Below are positions 41,290-50,436 of a stretch of 64,000 bases of DNA, in pieces. The stretch lies in NCBI RefSeq assembly GCF_001429295.1, contig NZ_LMJL01000012.1:749276-813275 (forward strand). The letters are read 5' to 3'. The position numbers and the translations under genes are program-made. Numbering within the stretch: position 1 is the stretch's first letter; the number at the start of each line of letters is the position of its first letter. The stretch comes from Flavobacterium sp. Root935 (lineage in GTDB: Bacteria; Bacteroidota; Bacteroidia; Flavobacteriales; Flavobacteriaceae). The notes beneath the pieces are model-generated. The model made no database searches. It was not told where the DNA came from and worked only from the letters and a program-made list of their open reading frames with translations.

Positions 41290-41387
41290 CAATCATTTTT
41301 ATAATTACTTTTCGTTACTATCAAATCAGAATAATTTTTAATTAAATACTGAATTACTTACATTAGCCTTTTTTCTAAATAATATAA

Positions 41388-42659
41388 ATGGAGAATTACA
41401 GCATCATTATATTCATACTTGCCATTGTCATAGGATTATCTGCCTTTGCCGACACAATAAAATTACCTCAGCCTATTTTATTGGTTATAGTGGGAATTGC
41501 AATTGGTTTTATTCCGACAATGACCGAAATCGAAATCAATCCCGAGATTATTTTCCTGATATTTCTGCCTCCATTATTATATGATGCTTCTTTTAACATA
41601 TCGCCAAAAGATTTCAAAACCAACATCAACACTATCGGAGCTCTGGCTGTTTCATTGGTTTTTATGACCGCTGCGGGGATTGCCGTTGTTGCTTATTTAA
41701 TGATTCCAGGAATGACCTGGCCGCTTGCTTTTGTATTAGGAGCAATACTTTCGGCCACAGATGCCGTTGCCGCGATCAGTATTACTAAAGGATTAAAATT
41801 GTCGCACAAAACATTAACAATTTTAGAAGGAGAAAGTCTTATAAATGATGCTTCTGCACTTGTAGCGTACCGTTTTGCAGTTGCCGCAGTTTTAGGATCT
41901 TCTTTTATAATCTGGAAAGCTACCCTTGAATTTATATTTTTACTCGGAGGTGGATTTTTAGTTGGTTTTGTCATGGCAAAAATCCTGGCTTTTATTTTAA
42001 ACAGAGTTCATAAAAACGTAAACGTAACGATAAGTTTCATGCTTTTAATGCCGTTTGTGGCGTATTTAGTTGCTGAACATCTGCATGTTTCTGGTGTAAT
42101 TGCAGTTGTAATTTTAGGGTTAGCAATTGCTCGTTTCAGCAATAAAATTTTTCCCGAAAGTCTAAAAAACCAATCTAAAAGTCTTTGGGACATTATTATT
42201 TTTCTTCTAAACGGATTAATCTTCATCTTAATCGGACTTAACTTTCGCTACATTTTAAAAGATATTGACGAAGGAATGGTTTTGCCTTATATTGGATATG
42301 CTGCAATTATAACAGTTGTAGCTTTGTTAATTAGAATGGCAAGGATATTTCTTCAAAAAATCAATCTTCAAAAAGCATTTCAAAACGGAAAAGGAAAAAG
42401 AAAAATCAGCGAACATGCACTTCTCGATTTTAATAACAGTATAATTTTAAGCTGGTCTGGAATGCGCGGAATTGTTTCGCTTGCCATAGCAATTGGACTT
42501 CCAAAATTTCTTGAAGACGGAACTCCGTTTCCAGAACGCAATGCTATTATCTTTATTTCTGTAGCAGTTGTGCTTTTAACTCTTATTGGTCAAGGACTTA
42601 CTTTGCCATTGATTGTTAAAAAACTAAATCCTAAAAAAACAGAAAAAGCTCCATCTTGA
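41388..42659 (+). CDS. CPA1-family Na+/H+ antiporter
   Basis: Inner-membrane sodium/proton exchanger, 423 residues with about 12 membrane segments. It begins SIIIFILAIVIGLSAFADTI. The membrane core has FLPPLLYDASFNISPKDFKT, ILSATDAVAAISITKGLKLS (transport-site Asp) and EGESLINDASALVAYRF, all CPA1 hallmarks. A C-terminal GMRGIVSLAIAIGLP segment follows. There is no long cytoplasmic tail. Stands alone; upstream lies the REP-like element. Ion specificity cannot be set from sequence. Confidence 0.92.
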   Translation: MENYSIIIFILAIVIGLSAFADTIKLPQPILLVIVGIAIGFIPTMTEIEINPEIIFLIFLPPLLYDASFNISPKDFKTNINTIGALAVSLVFMTAAGIAVVAYLMIPGMTWPLAFVLGAILSATDAVAAISITKGLKLSHKTLTILEGESLINDASALVAYRFAVAAVLGSSFIIWKATLEFIFLLGGGFLVGFVMAKILAFILNRVHKNVNVTISFMLLMPFVAYLVAEHLHVSGVIAVVILGLAIARFSNKIFPESLKNQSKSLWDIIIFLLNGLIFILIGLNFRYILKDIDEGMVLPYIGYAAIITVVALLIRMARIFLQKINLQKAFQNGKGKRKISEHALLDFNNSIILSWSGMRGIVSLAIAIGLPKFLEDGTPFPERNAIIFISVAVVLLTLIGQGLTLPLIVKKLNPKKTEKAPS

Positions 42660-42718
42660 TTTTAATCATTTTACGCATAATATAATTTTCCCTAACCAAT
42701 AACTACAAACCACAAAAC

Positions 42719-43186
42719 ATGAATTCAGAATTACAAAGCCAATTTGACGAATTTGACAAACCTCCCGTAATAAGACGTAAATTATTACCTTGGTGGATTA
42801 AAACTTTCTGCTGGATCTTTATGCTTTTAGGTGTCGCTGCAGTTGGCTCGCTTATTACAAATCTTTTTGTGCCAAATGTAAATTTATCTCTTTATGGATT
42901 TTCAAGCAACACAGCATACTCTGGAACTGGTCTTTTTATCATTGCGATTATGCTTTTAAAAGGATTTGCAGCCTATTCACTTTGGTTCGAAAAACCAAAT
43001 GCGATTAATATTGCAAAATTAGATGCCGTTTGTGGTGTCGCAATATGCATTGCTTCTATGTTTATAATTCCTTTTAGTATGGGAGACGGTCACTTTTCAC
43101 TAAGGCTCGAAATTTTATTATTAATTCCTTATTATATAAAAGTTAACAAGATAGAATATGAATGGGATAATCTCGAAACTATCTAA
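42719..43186 (+). CDS. Small integral membrane protein, function unknown
   Basis: 155 residues with four hydrophobic segments: around 25-50 (WWIKTFCWIFMLLGVAAVGS), 68-90 (GTGLFIIAIMLLKGFAAYSL), 100-120 (DAVCGVAICIASMFIIPF) and a weaker one near 130-145. The N-terminus is acidic and cytoplasmic-like. I do not recognise a named family. It starts 59 bases after the antiporter and could share its transcript. No catalytic motif. Confidence 0.7.
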   Translation: MNSELQSQFDEFDKPPVIRRKLLPWWIKTFCWIFMLLGVAAVGSLITNLFVPNVNLSLYGFSSNTAYSGTGLFIIAIMLLKGFAAYSLWFEKPNAINIAKLDAVCGVAICIASMFIIPFSMGDGHFSLRLEILLLIPYYIKVNKIEYEWDNLETI

Positions 43187-43271
43187 CATAGAACACAGAT
43201 TAACAACTAATTAAAAATTTAATACTAATTTTATCCTACTCCGTTTTTGTTTAATTTAAAACTCATCAGAA

Positions 43272-43733
43272 ATGACTTCAGATATTCTTTCGACAACACC
43301 AGATTCCGAAATTGTTACGACTCGAATTTTAAATTTCCCGCAGGAACTGGTTTTTAAAGCTTGTAGTACTCCCGAACATTTGAAAAATTGGTGGGGACCA
43401 AAAGGTTTTACGAATACTTTCAATGAATTTAATTTTTGCGAAGGTGGCAAATGGAGCTTTATCATGCACGGTCCAGAAGCAGGAAATTATGCCAATGAAT
43501 GCGAATTTATAAAAATAGACAAACCGAATCTTATAGCGTGGAAACGTCATTCTAAACCATTATTTCAGATTCTTACCACATTTGAAACTGTTGCCGAAAA
43601 TCAGACAAAAGTTGTGTTTAAAATGCTTTTTGAAACCGAAGAAGAATGCCAAAAACTGAAACCGTATGTTGTTGATAAAAATGAAGAGAATTTTGATAAG
43701 TTAGAAGATGAGTTGGGGCGAATGGCCTCGTAA
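43272..43733 (+). CDS. SRPBCC/AHSA1-type hydrophobic-ligand binding protein
   Basis: Cytoplasmic START-like protein, 153 residues, of the activator-of-Hsp90-homologue type. Family features: ILNFPQELVFKACSTPEHLK, then NWWGPKGFTNTFNEFNFCEG, GGKWSFIMHGPE, and a C-terminal helix ending NFDKLEDELG. Members bind small hydrophobic ligands or act on stress pathways; the ligand here is unknown. It is one of a string of same-strand single genes. Confidence 0.85.
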   Translation: MTSDILSTTPDSEIVTTRILNFPQELVFKACSTPEHLKNWWGPKGFTNTFNEFNFCEGGKWSFIMHGPEAGNYANECEFIKIDKPNLIAWKRHSKPLFQILTTFETVAENQTKVVFKMLFETEEECQKLKPYVVDKNEENFDKLEDELGRMAS

Positions 43734-43811
43734 ATATATCAAGTAAAAAAAACAGAGCAAGATTTGGATTTTTTTTCATTCGAACAAACATGATTTTTGC
43801 TTAAAAAAATT

Positions 43812-44285
43812 ATGGAAGCAAATTTTAAAATCAAGCCTTTAAATCATGTAGAGTTTTCAGGCTACTTCGAATTAACAAATCTAGAACTAGAAAAAATCGG
43901 GGCAATTAAAATGATAGTCGATAAATTCCCGGGGTTTCCCTGCAGAATAAGTCTAGAAGATGCACAAATTGGGGAAGAAGTTATTTTATTGCCATACAAC
44001 CATCATAAAACAACTTCTCCTTATCAAGCAAGCGGACCGATCTTTATACGAAATAAAAACTCTACACCAACATTCGAAATCAACCAGATTCCACAACTGT
44101 TTAATCATAGATTACTTTCGTTGCGTGGTTATGACAAAAACGGCTTAATGAAAGAAGCATCTGTAATTGAAGGAAAGACTCTAAAAGAGCATATTATTAA
44201 AACTTTCGGAAACGAAAAAATAGATTACATACATATTCACAATGCAAGACCAGGCTGTTATAACTGTTTAGTTGAAAGAGCATAA
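43812..44285 (+). CDS. DUF1203 family protein
   Basis: Conserved protein of unknown function, 157 residues from the ATG at 43812 (MEANFKIKPLNHVEFSGYF); the earlier in-frame start at 43797 lies in low-complexity sequence. Family features: CRISLEDAQIGEEVILLPYN, HKTTSPYQASGPIFIR, and the C-terminal IHIHNARPGCYNCLVERA. The conserved His, Cys and Arg residues at the end suggest a binding or active site, but no activity is known to me. No signal or membrane segment. Confidence 0.82.
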   Translation: MEANFKIKPLNHVEFSGYFELTNLELEKIGAIKMIVDKFPGFPCRISLEDAQIGEEVILLPYNHHKTTSPYQASGPIFIRNKNSTPTFEINQIPQLFNHRLLSLRGYDKNGLMKEASVIEGKTLKEHIIKTFGNEKIDYIHIHNARPGCYNCLVERA

Positions 44286-44412
44286 AAAATTTGTTTTCTA
44301 ATATCTAATGAAATTGGAAAACAATAAAAAAATATGCACGCATAGTAATTTTATAATATTCTTTTATTTTTTATTCGTAATTTCGATTTCTCATCAAAAT
44401 TACAACTATAAA

Positions 44413-44850
44413 ATGGCTTCATTTGTAAAAGAAATATCTTTCCGCTGGTCAGATCTTGACCCAAACTTTCACGTTCGTCACAGTGCTTATTACGATTTTG
44501 GCGCGCAGCATCGTATTGAAATCCTTGAAGAACTTGGGTTAACATTAAAAGTAATGCAGACACAAGGTTTTGGTCCTGTTTTATTTAGAGAAGAATGCGT
44601 TTTTAGAAAAGAATTAAAACTTTCTGACAAAATATTCATTCATACCAAAACTTCAAAAATGAAAGCCGATGCTTCTCGCTGGTCGATTATTCACGAATTT
44701 AGAAGAGAAGACGATACCCTTTGCGCAACAATTACTGTAGACGGAGCCTGGATGGACACCAAACTACGAAAATTAGCTTTTCCAACTCCAGAAATTGCAG
44801 TTCAAGCGCTGAGTATTTTCCCAAAAAGCGATGATTTTGTTGGACTTTAA
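44413..44850 (+). CDS. Acyl-CoA thioesterase (4-hydroxybenzoyl-CoA thioesterase fold)
   Basis: Cytoplasmic hotdog-fold thioesterase, 145 residues from the ATG at 44413 (MASFVKEISFRWSDLDPNFH). The reading frame extends 105 bases upstream into a hydrophobic stretch unlike the family, so the internal ATG is preferred. Typical parts are SDLDPNFHVRHSAYYDFGAQ, HRIEILEELG and a long central helix, then VDGAWMDTKLRKLAFP. It would hydrolyse acyl-CoA; the acyl group is unknown. Confidence 0.8.
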   Translation: MASFVKEISFRWSDLDPNFHVRHSAYYDFGAQHRIEILEELGLTLKVMQTQGFGPVLFREECVFRKELKLSDKIFIHTKTSKMKADASRWSIIHEFRREDDTLCATITVDGAWMDTKLRKLAFPTPEIAVQALSIFPKSDDFVGL

Positions 44851-44939
44851 AAATAAAGTGTATTTATCTTAACTTTATAATCCAAAAAACGATATTTGAA
44901 TATCTGTTTTTTGGATTTTTTTTCTCAAAATTAAAATTT

Positions 44940-45803
44940 ATGATCGATTACTTTAAGGACTTCCGAATCGGTATTTTTATAACTATAATAATCATTATCA
45001 CAATCATTCTTGGCGCGATTACAGATCGAGTGCTTCGTTATCTTTTGTACAAGAAGGAAACAAATAAAGAATATGATGCCACTGGGTTTAAATTCTTAAA
45101 ACACTTAATTATAACGCTAATTTACATACTTGGGTTTGCCTTTGCCTTAATCCAAATTCCTGAATTTAAAATCATTGGACATTCTTTTTTAGCAGGTGCC
45201 GGAGTTATTTCTCTAGTTGCAGGTTTGGCTTCTCAGCAAGCTTTGAGTAATATTGTCAGCGGCATATTTTTAGTCATTTTTAAACCGTTTAAAATCAATG
45301 ATAAAATCACCATAAATAATTTTGTAGGTACTGTTGAAGATATCAATTTGAGACAAGTCGTTCTAAAAGATGCCGAAAACAATAGAATTATTATTCCGAA
45401 TTCTGTTATCAGCAATCAAATTATTGTGAATACTAATATGCACGATATAAAATGCTGTAAAATAATCGAAATTGGAATTGGTTATGATTCTGATATCGAA
45501 AAAGCATTGGAAATCATAAAAGATGAAATCGCCAAACATCCTCTTTTTATTGATACCCGAACAGCAGAAGCCAAAAAGCAAAAAACTCCCCTTGTTATAG
45601 CACGTGTTGTCGCATTGGCCGATTCTAGTGTAAATCTAAAAGCGTGGGCTTGGGCAAAAAACTCTACTGACGGATTTGTAATGTACTGCGATTTACTGCA
45701 GAGCATTAAAAAAAGATTTGATGAAAACAATATCGACATTCCGTATCCACAGCGTGTTGTAACTTTAAAAAACAATGATCTAAAAAATCTAGATCTAAAA
45801 TAA
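44940..45803 (+). CDS. Small-conductance mechanosensitive channel (MscS family)
   Basis: Inner-membrane tension-gated channel, 287 residues. Three membrane segments: about 8-30 (IGIFITIIIIITIILGAITD), about 52-70, and the pore helix at about 80-105 (SFLAGAGVISLVAGLASQQA). The beta domain follows with FKPFKINDKITINNFVGTVE and EDINLRQVVLKDAENNRIII. The C-terminal alpha/beta domain ends PYPQRVVTLKN. Releases solutes on hypo-osmotic shock. Single gene. Confidence 0.92.
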   Translation: MIDYFKDFRIGIFITIIIIITIILGAITDRVLRYLLYKKETNKEYDATGFKFLKHLIITLIYILGFAFALIQIPEFKIIGHSFLAGAGVISLVAGLASQQALSNIVSGIFLVIFKPFKINDKITINNFVGTVEDINLRQVVLKDAENNRIIIPNSVISNQIIVNTNMHDIKCCKIIEIGIGYDSDIEKALEIIKDEIAKHPLFIDTRTAEAKKQKTPLVIARVVALADSSVNLKAWAWAKNSTDGFVMYCDLLQSIKKRFDENNIDIPYPQRVVTLKNNDLKNLDLK

Positions 45804-45958
45804 TCTGAAATAATCTTAGAAGTCATTCACCAAATTATTGCTGTAATGGCTTAATTTTTAACTCAATCGGTTTTTTCCCATAACTTTAAGAGTGGATTTT
45901 TTGGTTTTAAAAATGCATAGCGGTAATTTTATAATCCTTAATAAAAAACCATTTTTAA

Positions 45959-46951
45959 ATGAAAACTTTAAAACTCCTTATACTTTTACTTCCTGTTTTT
46001 TGTTTCGCACAAGAACAGAAAATCAAGCAATTAGATATTAATTTATCCAATTATGAATATCCGTTTCCTGTCCAATTTTTAGAATTAAGCAATCAGCGTC
46101 AAGCACTTAAAATGGCTTATATGGATACTAAACCAAATAATTATAACAATAAAAATATTGTACTGCTTCACGGAAAAAATTTCAATGGAGCTTATTGGGA
46201 AACTACCATAAAGGCATTAACAAAAGAAGGTTTTAGAGTGATTGTACCAGACCAGATTGGTTTTGGTAAATCGACAAAACCTGACAATTTTCAATATACT
46301 TTTCAGCAGTTAGCTCAAAATACCAAGAAACTTTTAGATCATTTGGGAATCGAAAAAACAACCATTTTAGGTCATTCTATGGGCGGAATGCTGGCAACAC
46401 GTTTTGCATTAATGTATCCTGAAACAACAGAAAAACTAGTTTTGGAAAATCCCATTGGCTTAGAAGACTGGAAATTGGTCGTGCCTTACAAACCTGTAGA
46501 TTGGTGGTATGAGTCTGAATTAAAACAAAATTATGACGCCATAAAAAAATATCAGATGGCTAATTATTATGATGGAAAGTGGAATGCAGATTACCTGAAA
46601 TGGGCAGAACTCGGCGCGGGATGGACAACAGCTCCAAATTATGACCGCGTGGCGTGGAATTCTGCACTTTTATACGATATGATTTTTACACAGCCTGTTT
46701 TGTATGAATTTAAAAACATCAAAAGCCCGACGCTTTTAATTATTGGAACGAGAGATAAAACGGCTTTAGGAAAACCTTTGGTTTCCGCAGAAGTCCAAAA
46801 AACAATGGGAAATTATGCTGCATTGGGTAAAAAAACGCAGCAAGCAATTCCGAACTCAAAATTGGTTGAAGTCCCAAATACAGGACATTTACCGCATATC
46901 GAATCTTTTGATTCATTTATAAAACCATTAATCGTATTTTTGAAACAATAA
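45959..46951 (+). CDS. Exported alpha/beta hydrolase
   Basis: Serine hydrolase of the alpha/beta fold, 330 residues, with a signal peptide ending near CFAQE (residue 19). The oxyanion region is NIVLLHGKNFNGAYWE. The nucleophile elbow is GHSMGGMLATRFALMYP, the acid is likely Asp in LIIGTRDKTALG, and the His is in VEVPNTGHLPHIESF. Resembles epoxide hydrolase or haloalkane-dehalogenase-like enzymes. Probably periplasmic. Substrate unknown. A palindromic repeat lies downstream at 46961-47046. Confidence 0.85.
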   Translation: MKTLKLLILLLPVFCFAQEQKIKQLDINLSNYEYPFPVQFLELSNQRQALKMAYMDTKPNNYNNKNIVLLHGKNFNGAYWETTIKALTKEGFRVIVPDQIGFGKSTKPDNFQYTFQQLAQNTKKLLDHLGIEKTTILGHSMGGMLATRFALMYPETTEKLVLENPIGLEDWKLVVPYKPVDWWYESELKQNYDAIKKYQMANYYDGKWNADYLKWAELGAGWTTAPNYDRVAWNSALLYDMIFTQPVLYEFKNIKSPTLLIIGTRDKTALGKPLVSAEVQKTMGNYAALGKKTQQAIPNSKLVEVPNTGHLPHIESFDSFIKPLIVFLKQ

Positions 46952-46960
46952 CTTTTTGTC

Positions 46961-47046
46961 TGCCAAAAATTACACCAATTTGCACTAATTTTAATGTGCA
47001 TCAAACTAAAAAATAAATTCGTGTGAATTGGTGCAATTCGTGGCAA
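46961..47046. repeat. Palindromic intergenic repeat (GGTG/CACC family)
   Basis: The left arm TGCCAAAAATTACACCAATT and the right arm AATTGGTGCAATTCGTGGCA form an imperfect long inverted repeat with an inner AT-rich loop, ending 25 bases before the DUF1398 ATG. A weaker single arm (ATTCGTAAAAATTAGTACAA) lies near 53087. Confidence 0.6.
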
Positions 47047-47071
47047 AAAAACTAACTTAAAAACTAAAATT

Positions 47072-47461
47072 ATGTTTACAATTGAACAAATAAAAGAAGC
47101 TCATGCAAAAGTGAAAACTGGAGCTGATTTTCCAAATTATATACAAGATTTAATCATCTTAGGCGTAAAAGGATACGACACTTACGTGCACGACGGAAGC
47201 GTTGTCTACTACGGTTTAAACAATTATACAGCCGAAGCTGAGGAAAAATATCCTGAAATAAAAGTGGCTGATTTTCCGAACAAAGAACTTTTTATCGAAT
47301 TCTTAGTAAAACATCAGCACGGTGAAACAGATTATATGACATTCTGCAAACATTGCGCACAATGTGGTATTGCAAAATGGCGTGTAGACATTATTGAAAT
47401 GACTTGTACTTATTTTGACAAATCTGAAAATGAGATTTTGATCGAAAAAATTCCTAGTTAA
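47072..47461 (+). CDS. DUF1398 family protein
   Basis: Small cytoplasmic protein, 129 residues, of the DUF1398 family (E. coli YbcV-like). Typical sequence: FTIEQIKEAHAKVKTGADFP, NYIQDLIILGVKGYDTYVHD, YYGLNNY and CAQCGIAKWRVDIIEMTCTY. Cys residues at about 111 and 114 (HCAQCGIAKW) might bind metal. No function is established. It begins 25 bases after a palindromic repeat. A signal peptide and membrane segments are absent. Confidence 0.82.
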   Translation: MFTIEQIKEAHAKVKTGADFPNYIQDLIILGVKGYDTYVHDGSVVYYGLNNYTAEAEEKYPEIKVADFPNKELFIEFLVKHQHGETDYMTFCKHCAQCGIAKWRVDIIEMTCTYFDKSENEILIEKIPS

Positions 47462-47490
47462 TATTCATGTCATTTTTCAATCAAAATTCG

Positions 47491-48321
47491 ATGGGCATTT
47501 TTAAAAGAATTATTTTACTTTTTGTTCTAACAATTTCTTTCTTTGGTTTTTCTCAAAGCAAAAAAGAAAATCCAAAATTTAAAGTAATTGCTTTTTATAC
47601 CGCAAAAAACGATCAGGCACATATTAGCTTTGTTCATGAAGCCAATAAATATTTTCCAAAATTAGCGTCAGAAAATCATTTTCAATACGATTCAACCAGC
47701 AATTGGGACAATTTGAATGCTAAGTTTTTAGCTAAATATCAAGTGGTTTTGTTTTTAGACACGCGACCAGAAAAGAAAGAACAACGTGAAGCTTTTCAAA
47801 AATACATGGAAAATGGCGGAGGTTTCATCGGATTTCATTTTTCAGCATTTGCTTTAAATGATTCGAGTTATAATCAGGATTGGAATTGGTATCATAATAC
47901 TTTTTTAGGATCTGGCGAATATGGAAGCAACACTTGGAAACCGACTTCGGCAGTTCTTAGAGTTGAAAATCAGCATCCTGTCACCAAAAATCTACCAAAG
48001 ACTTTTACATCAGCACCAAACGAATGGTATCGATGGTCTAATGATTTAACGAAAAATCCAGACATCGAGATTTTAGTCGCAATTGACGAATCCAGCTTTC
48101 CATTAGGAACTGGTCCAAAAGCGCATGAAATTTGGCACAGCGGTTACTATCCAGTTGTATGGACGAATAAAAAATATAAAATGCTGTACGTAAATATGGG
48201 GCACAATGATATTGATTATGAAGGCGGTACAAACAAAACCTTATCGTATACTTTTGAAAATAAAACACAAAGCCAGTTAATATTGAATGCATTGCTTTGG
48301 CTCGGAAATTCAAAAAAATAA
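47491..48321 (+). CDS. ThuA domain protein, exported
   Basis: Periplasmic or surface protein of the ThuA family, about 276 residues. A signal peptide starts at MGIFKRIILLFVLTISFFGF and ends near SQSKK. The in-frame ATG at 47467 would add 8 residues before it. The glutamine-amidotransferase-like ThuA fold shows FKVIAFYTAKNDQAHISFVH, YQVVLFLDTRPEKKEQREAF, NGGGFIGFHFSAFALNDSSY and KNLPKTFTSAPNEWYRWSND. ThuA proteins are linked to sugar metabolism. The sulfurtransferase gene follows after 6 bases. Confidence 0.85.
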   Translation: MGIFKRIILLFVLTISFFGFSQSKKENPKFKVIAFYTAKNDQAHISFVHEANKYFPKLASENHFQYDSTSNWDNLNAKFLAKYQVVLFLDTRPEKKEQREAFQKYMENGGGFIGFHFSAFALNDSSYNQDWNWYHNTFLGSGEYGSNTWKPTSAVLRVENQHPVTKNLPKTFTSAPNEWYRWSNDLTKNPDIEILVAIDESSFPLGTGPKAHEIWHSGYYPVVWTNKKYKMLYVNMGHNDIDYEGGTNKTLSYTFENKTQSQLILNALLWLGNSKK

Positions 48322-48327
48322 AACAAA

Positions 48328-49179
48328 ATGTATAATTCAATTTCTCCTTTAATTACAGCAGAAGAATTAATTCTATTAAATCGTTCAGATATCATTTTAA
48401 TTGATGCGCGAACGGGCGCAGACGCTTTTGAAATCTATCAAAAAGAACATTTAAAAGGAGCGCGATTTGTAGACTTAAATCGAGATTTAGCAGCAGTTAC
48501 AGAAAATCCCGCAAACGGCGGACGACATCCATTGCCAGCTGTGGAAGATTTTTCGAAAACACTTTCTTCTATCGGAATTTCAGCTTCAGACCATGTTATA
48601 GTTTATGATGATAAAAATGGTTCTAATTTCGCAGCCCGATTCTGGTGGATGATGCGCGCTGTCGGACATGAAAAAATTCAGGTTTTAAATGGCGGTTTTC
48701 AGTCTGCAATTCAATCTGATTTCCCTACCAGTTCTGGAATTGAGATTTTTGATAAAACAACTTATCCTGTTCAAAAATGGAAATTACCGCTGGCAGAGAT
48801 AGAAGAAGTCGAAAAAGCCCGTAAAAACGATCAAAATATTGTAATTGATGTTCGAGACAAAAACAGATTTGAAGGACTCATAGAACCTTTAGATCTAATT
48901 GCGGGACATATCCCTGGAGCTATAAATGTACCGCTGACTGAAAATTTAGACGAAAACGGATTTTTCAAATCTCCTGAAGAATTAGCCAAAAAATACAAAG
49001 CTATAATTGGAGATAAAAAAAGCGAAAATACAATTGTACATTGCGGTTCTGGCGTTACAGCCTGTCACACTTTATTAGCAATGGACTACGCTGGACTTCC
49101 CATTCCGAAATTATATGTAGGTTCTTGGAGCGAATGGTCGAGAAACGATCGCGAAATGGCATTAAAAGAGAATAAATAA
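48328..49179 (+). CDS. Sulfurtransferase with two rhodanese domains
   Basis: Transfers sulfane sulfur (thiosulfate or 3-mercaptopyruvate as donor), 283 residues. The N-terminal inactive rhodanese domain contains IDARTGADAFEIYQKEHLKG and GGRHPLPAVEDFSKTLSSIG. The C-terminal catalytic domain has VIDVRDKNRFEG and the active-site loop VHCGSGVTACHTLL with the catalytic Cys. The loop CGSGVTA is that of thiosulfate/mercaptopyruvate sulfurtransferases. No signal peptide, so cytoplasmic. It lies 6 bases after thuA and 15 before the ABC ATPase. Confidence 0.9.
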   Translation: MYNSISPLITAEELILLNRSDIILIDARTGADAFEIYQKEHLKGARFVDLNRDLAAVTENPANGGRHPLPAVEDFSKTLSSIGISASDHVIVYDDKNGSNFAARFWWMMRAVGHEKIQVLNGGFQSAIQSDFPTSSGIEIFDKTTYPVQKWKLPLAEIEEVEKARKNDQNIVIDVRDKNRFEGLIEPLDLIAGHIPGAINVPLTENLDENGFFKSPEELAKKYKAIIGDKKSENTIVHCGSGVTACHTLLAMDYAGLPIPKLYVGSWSEWSRNDREMALKENK

Positions 49180-49194
49180 TACTAAAAATACACC

Positions 49195-50436
49195 ATGCAG
49201 CATTGGGATATACTTTTATCAAATCAGGTAAATAAAAAAGCATTTATAGATAATATATTAAACGGTGAAGCAAAAGGAGAATTAGCGGTTTTTAATAACC
49301 AAAAAGGAATTCTGTTCTCTGATATTGCAATTGAGAAATTCATAGAAAAAGAGTTTCAATACGACAGCGTTGAAGCCTCTAAAACATCAAATAGACAATT
49401 AAGAACCTTTTCTTCCGGAGAACGCAAAAAAGAGTTTTTACGTTACTGTATTGAACAAAAACCCGATTTCATCATTTTCGATAATCCGTTTGATCACTTG
49501 GATCAGCCTTCAAGAGTAATCCTCGCTGATTCATTAAAAGATCTTACAACCGAAATCGCTATCATTCAGATTTTAAACCGTACTGTTGACGTATTAGATT
49601 TTGTTCCGAATAAGGCATTAATAAGAGACAATACTTTCGAACTACATGCTTTAGTAAAAACCGAAAACCATTTTAAAACCTTAAATACAGCTGCAATTCC
49701 AAAAGCTTTAGAACCTCATGACTTTCACGAAAGTGTATTAATTAAACTGCAAGATGTTTCTGTAAGTTACGAAGAACGTAAAATTATAAATAACATTTCG
49801 TGGACCGTAAAACAAGGCGAATTTTGGCAGTTAATTGGTCCAAACGGTTCTGGAAAAAGCACTATTTTATCCTTAATTACGGGCGATAATCCAAAAGGTT
49901 TTGGGCAGAATTTATTTTTGTTTGGCAGAAAAAAAGGAACTGGCGAAAGTGTTTGGGATATTAAAAAACAAATTGGAATCTTCGCAACTTCGATGACCGA
50001 TTTATTTCAAAAAAGCCATACATTAGAACAAATGATTTTATCTGGGTTCTTTGACCAGATAGGACTTTATACGGAACCAACAACACATCAAAAGCAAATT
50101 GTAACGCAATGGCTTGAAGTGATAGAAATGTTACATTTGCGTAAAAAACGTTTTATTGATCTTTCTGTTGGACAGCAGCGTGTGGCTTTAATTGTCCGCG
50201 CCGTTTTAAAACATCCGCCTTTATTAATTTTAGACGAACCAGTTGAAGGTTTAGACGACGAAAATGTAGATTTGGTAATTCAATTAATCAACACTATTAA
50301 ACAGGAAACTAATGTAAGCATCATTTACGTTTCTCACCGAATCGAAAAAGGCCTTGCTCCTACTTCTGTCTTCGAACTTTTGCCAGCTGAAACAGGATCA
50401 ATCGGAAAAATAAAATACCACTTAGAATTAAATTAA
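49195..50436 (+). CDS. ABC-type ATPase with a degenerate first domain (ModF-like)
   Basis: Cytoplasmic tandem ABC ATPase, 413 residues. The second domain is complete: Walker A GPNGSGKST (about residue 218), signature LSVGQQRVALI and Walker B LLILDEPVEGLD. The first domain (1-160) has signature TFSSGERKKEFL and a Walker B-like FIIFDNPFDHLD but no Walker A, so it probably cannot bind ATP alone. ModF/PhrA proteins share this layout. No permease is adjacent. The stop directly abuts the next ATG, so the lipoprotein gene is co-transcribed. Confidence 0.85.
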   Translation: MQHWDILLSNQVNKKAFIDNILNGEAKGELAVFNNQKGILFSDIAIEKFIEKEFQYDSVEASKTSNRQLRTFSSGERKKEFLRYCIEQKPDFIIFDNPFDHLDQPSRVILADSLKDLTTEIAIIQILNRTVDVLDFVPNKALIRDNTFELHALVKTENHFKTLNTAAIPKALEPHDFHESVLIKLQDVSVSYEERKIINNISWTVKQGEFWQLIGPNGSGKSTILSLITGDNPKGFGQNLFLFGRKKGTGESVWDIKKQIGIFATSMTDLFQKSHTLEQMILSGFFDQIGLYTEPTTHQKQIVTQWLEVIEMLHLRKKRFIDLSVGQQRVALIVRAVLKHPPLLILDEPVEGLDDENVDLVIQLINTIKQETNVSIIYVSHRIEKGLAPTSVFELLPAETGSIGKIKYHLELN

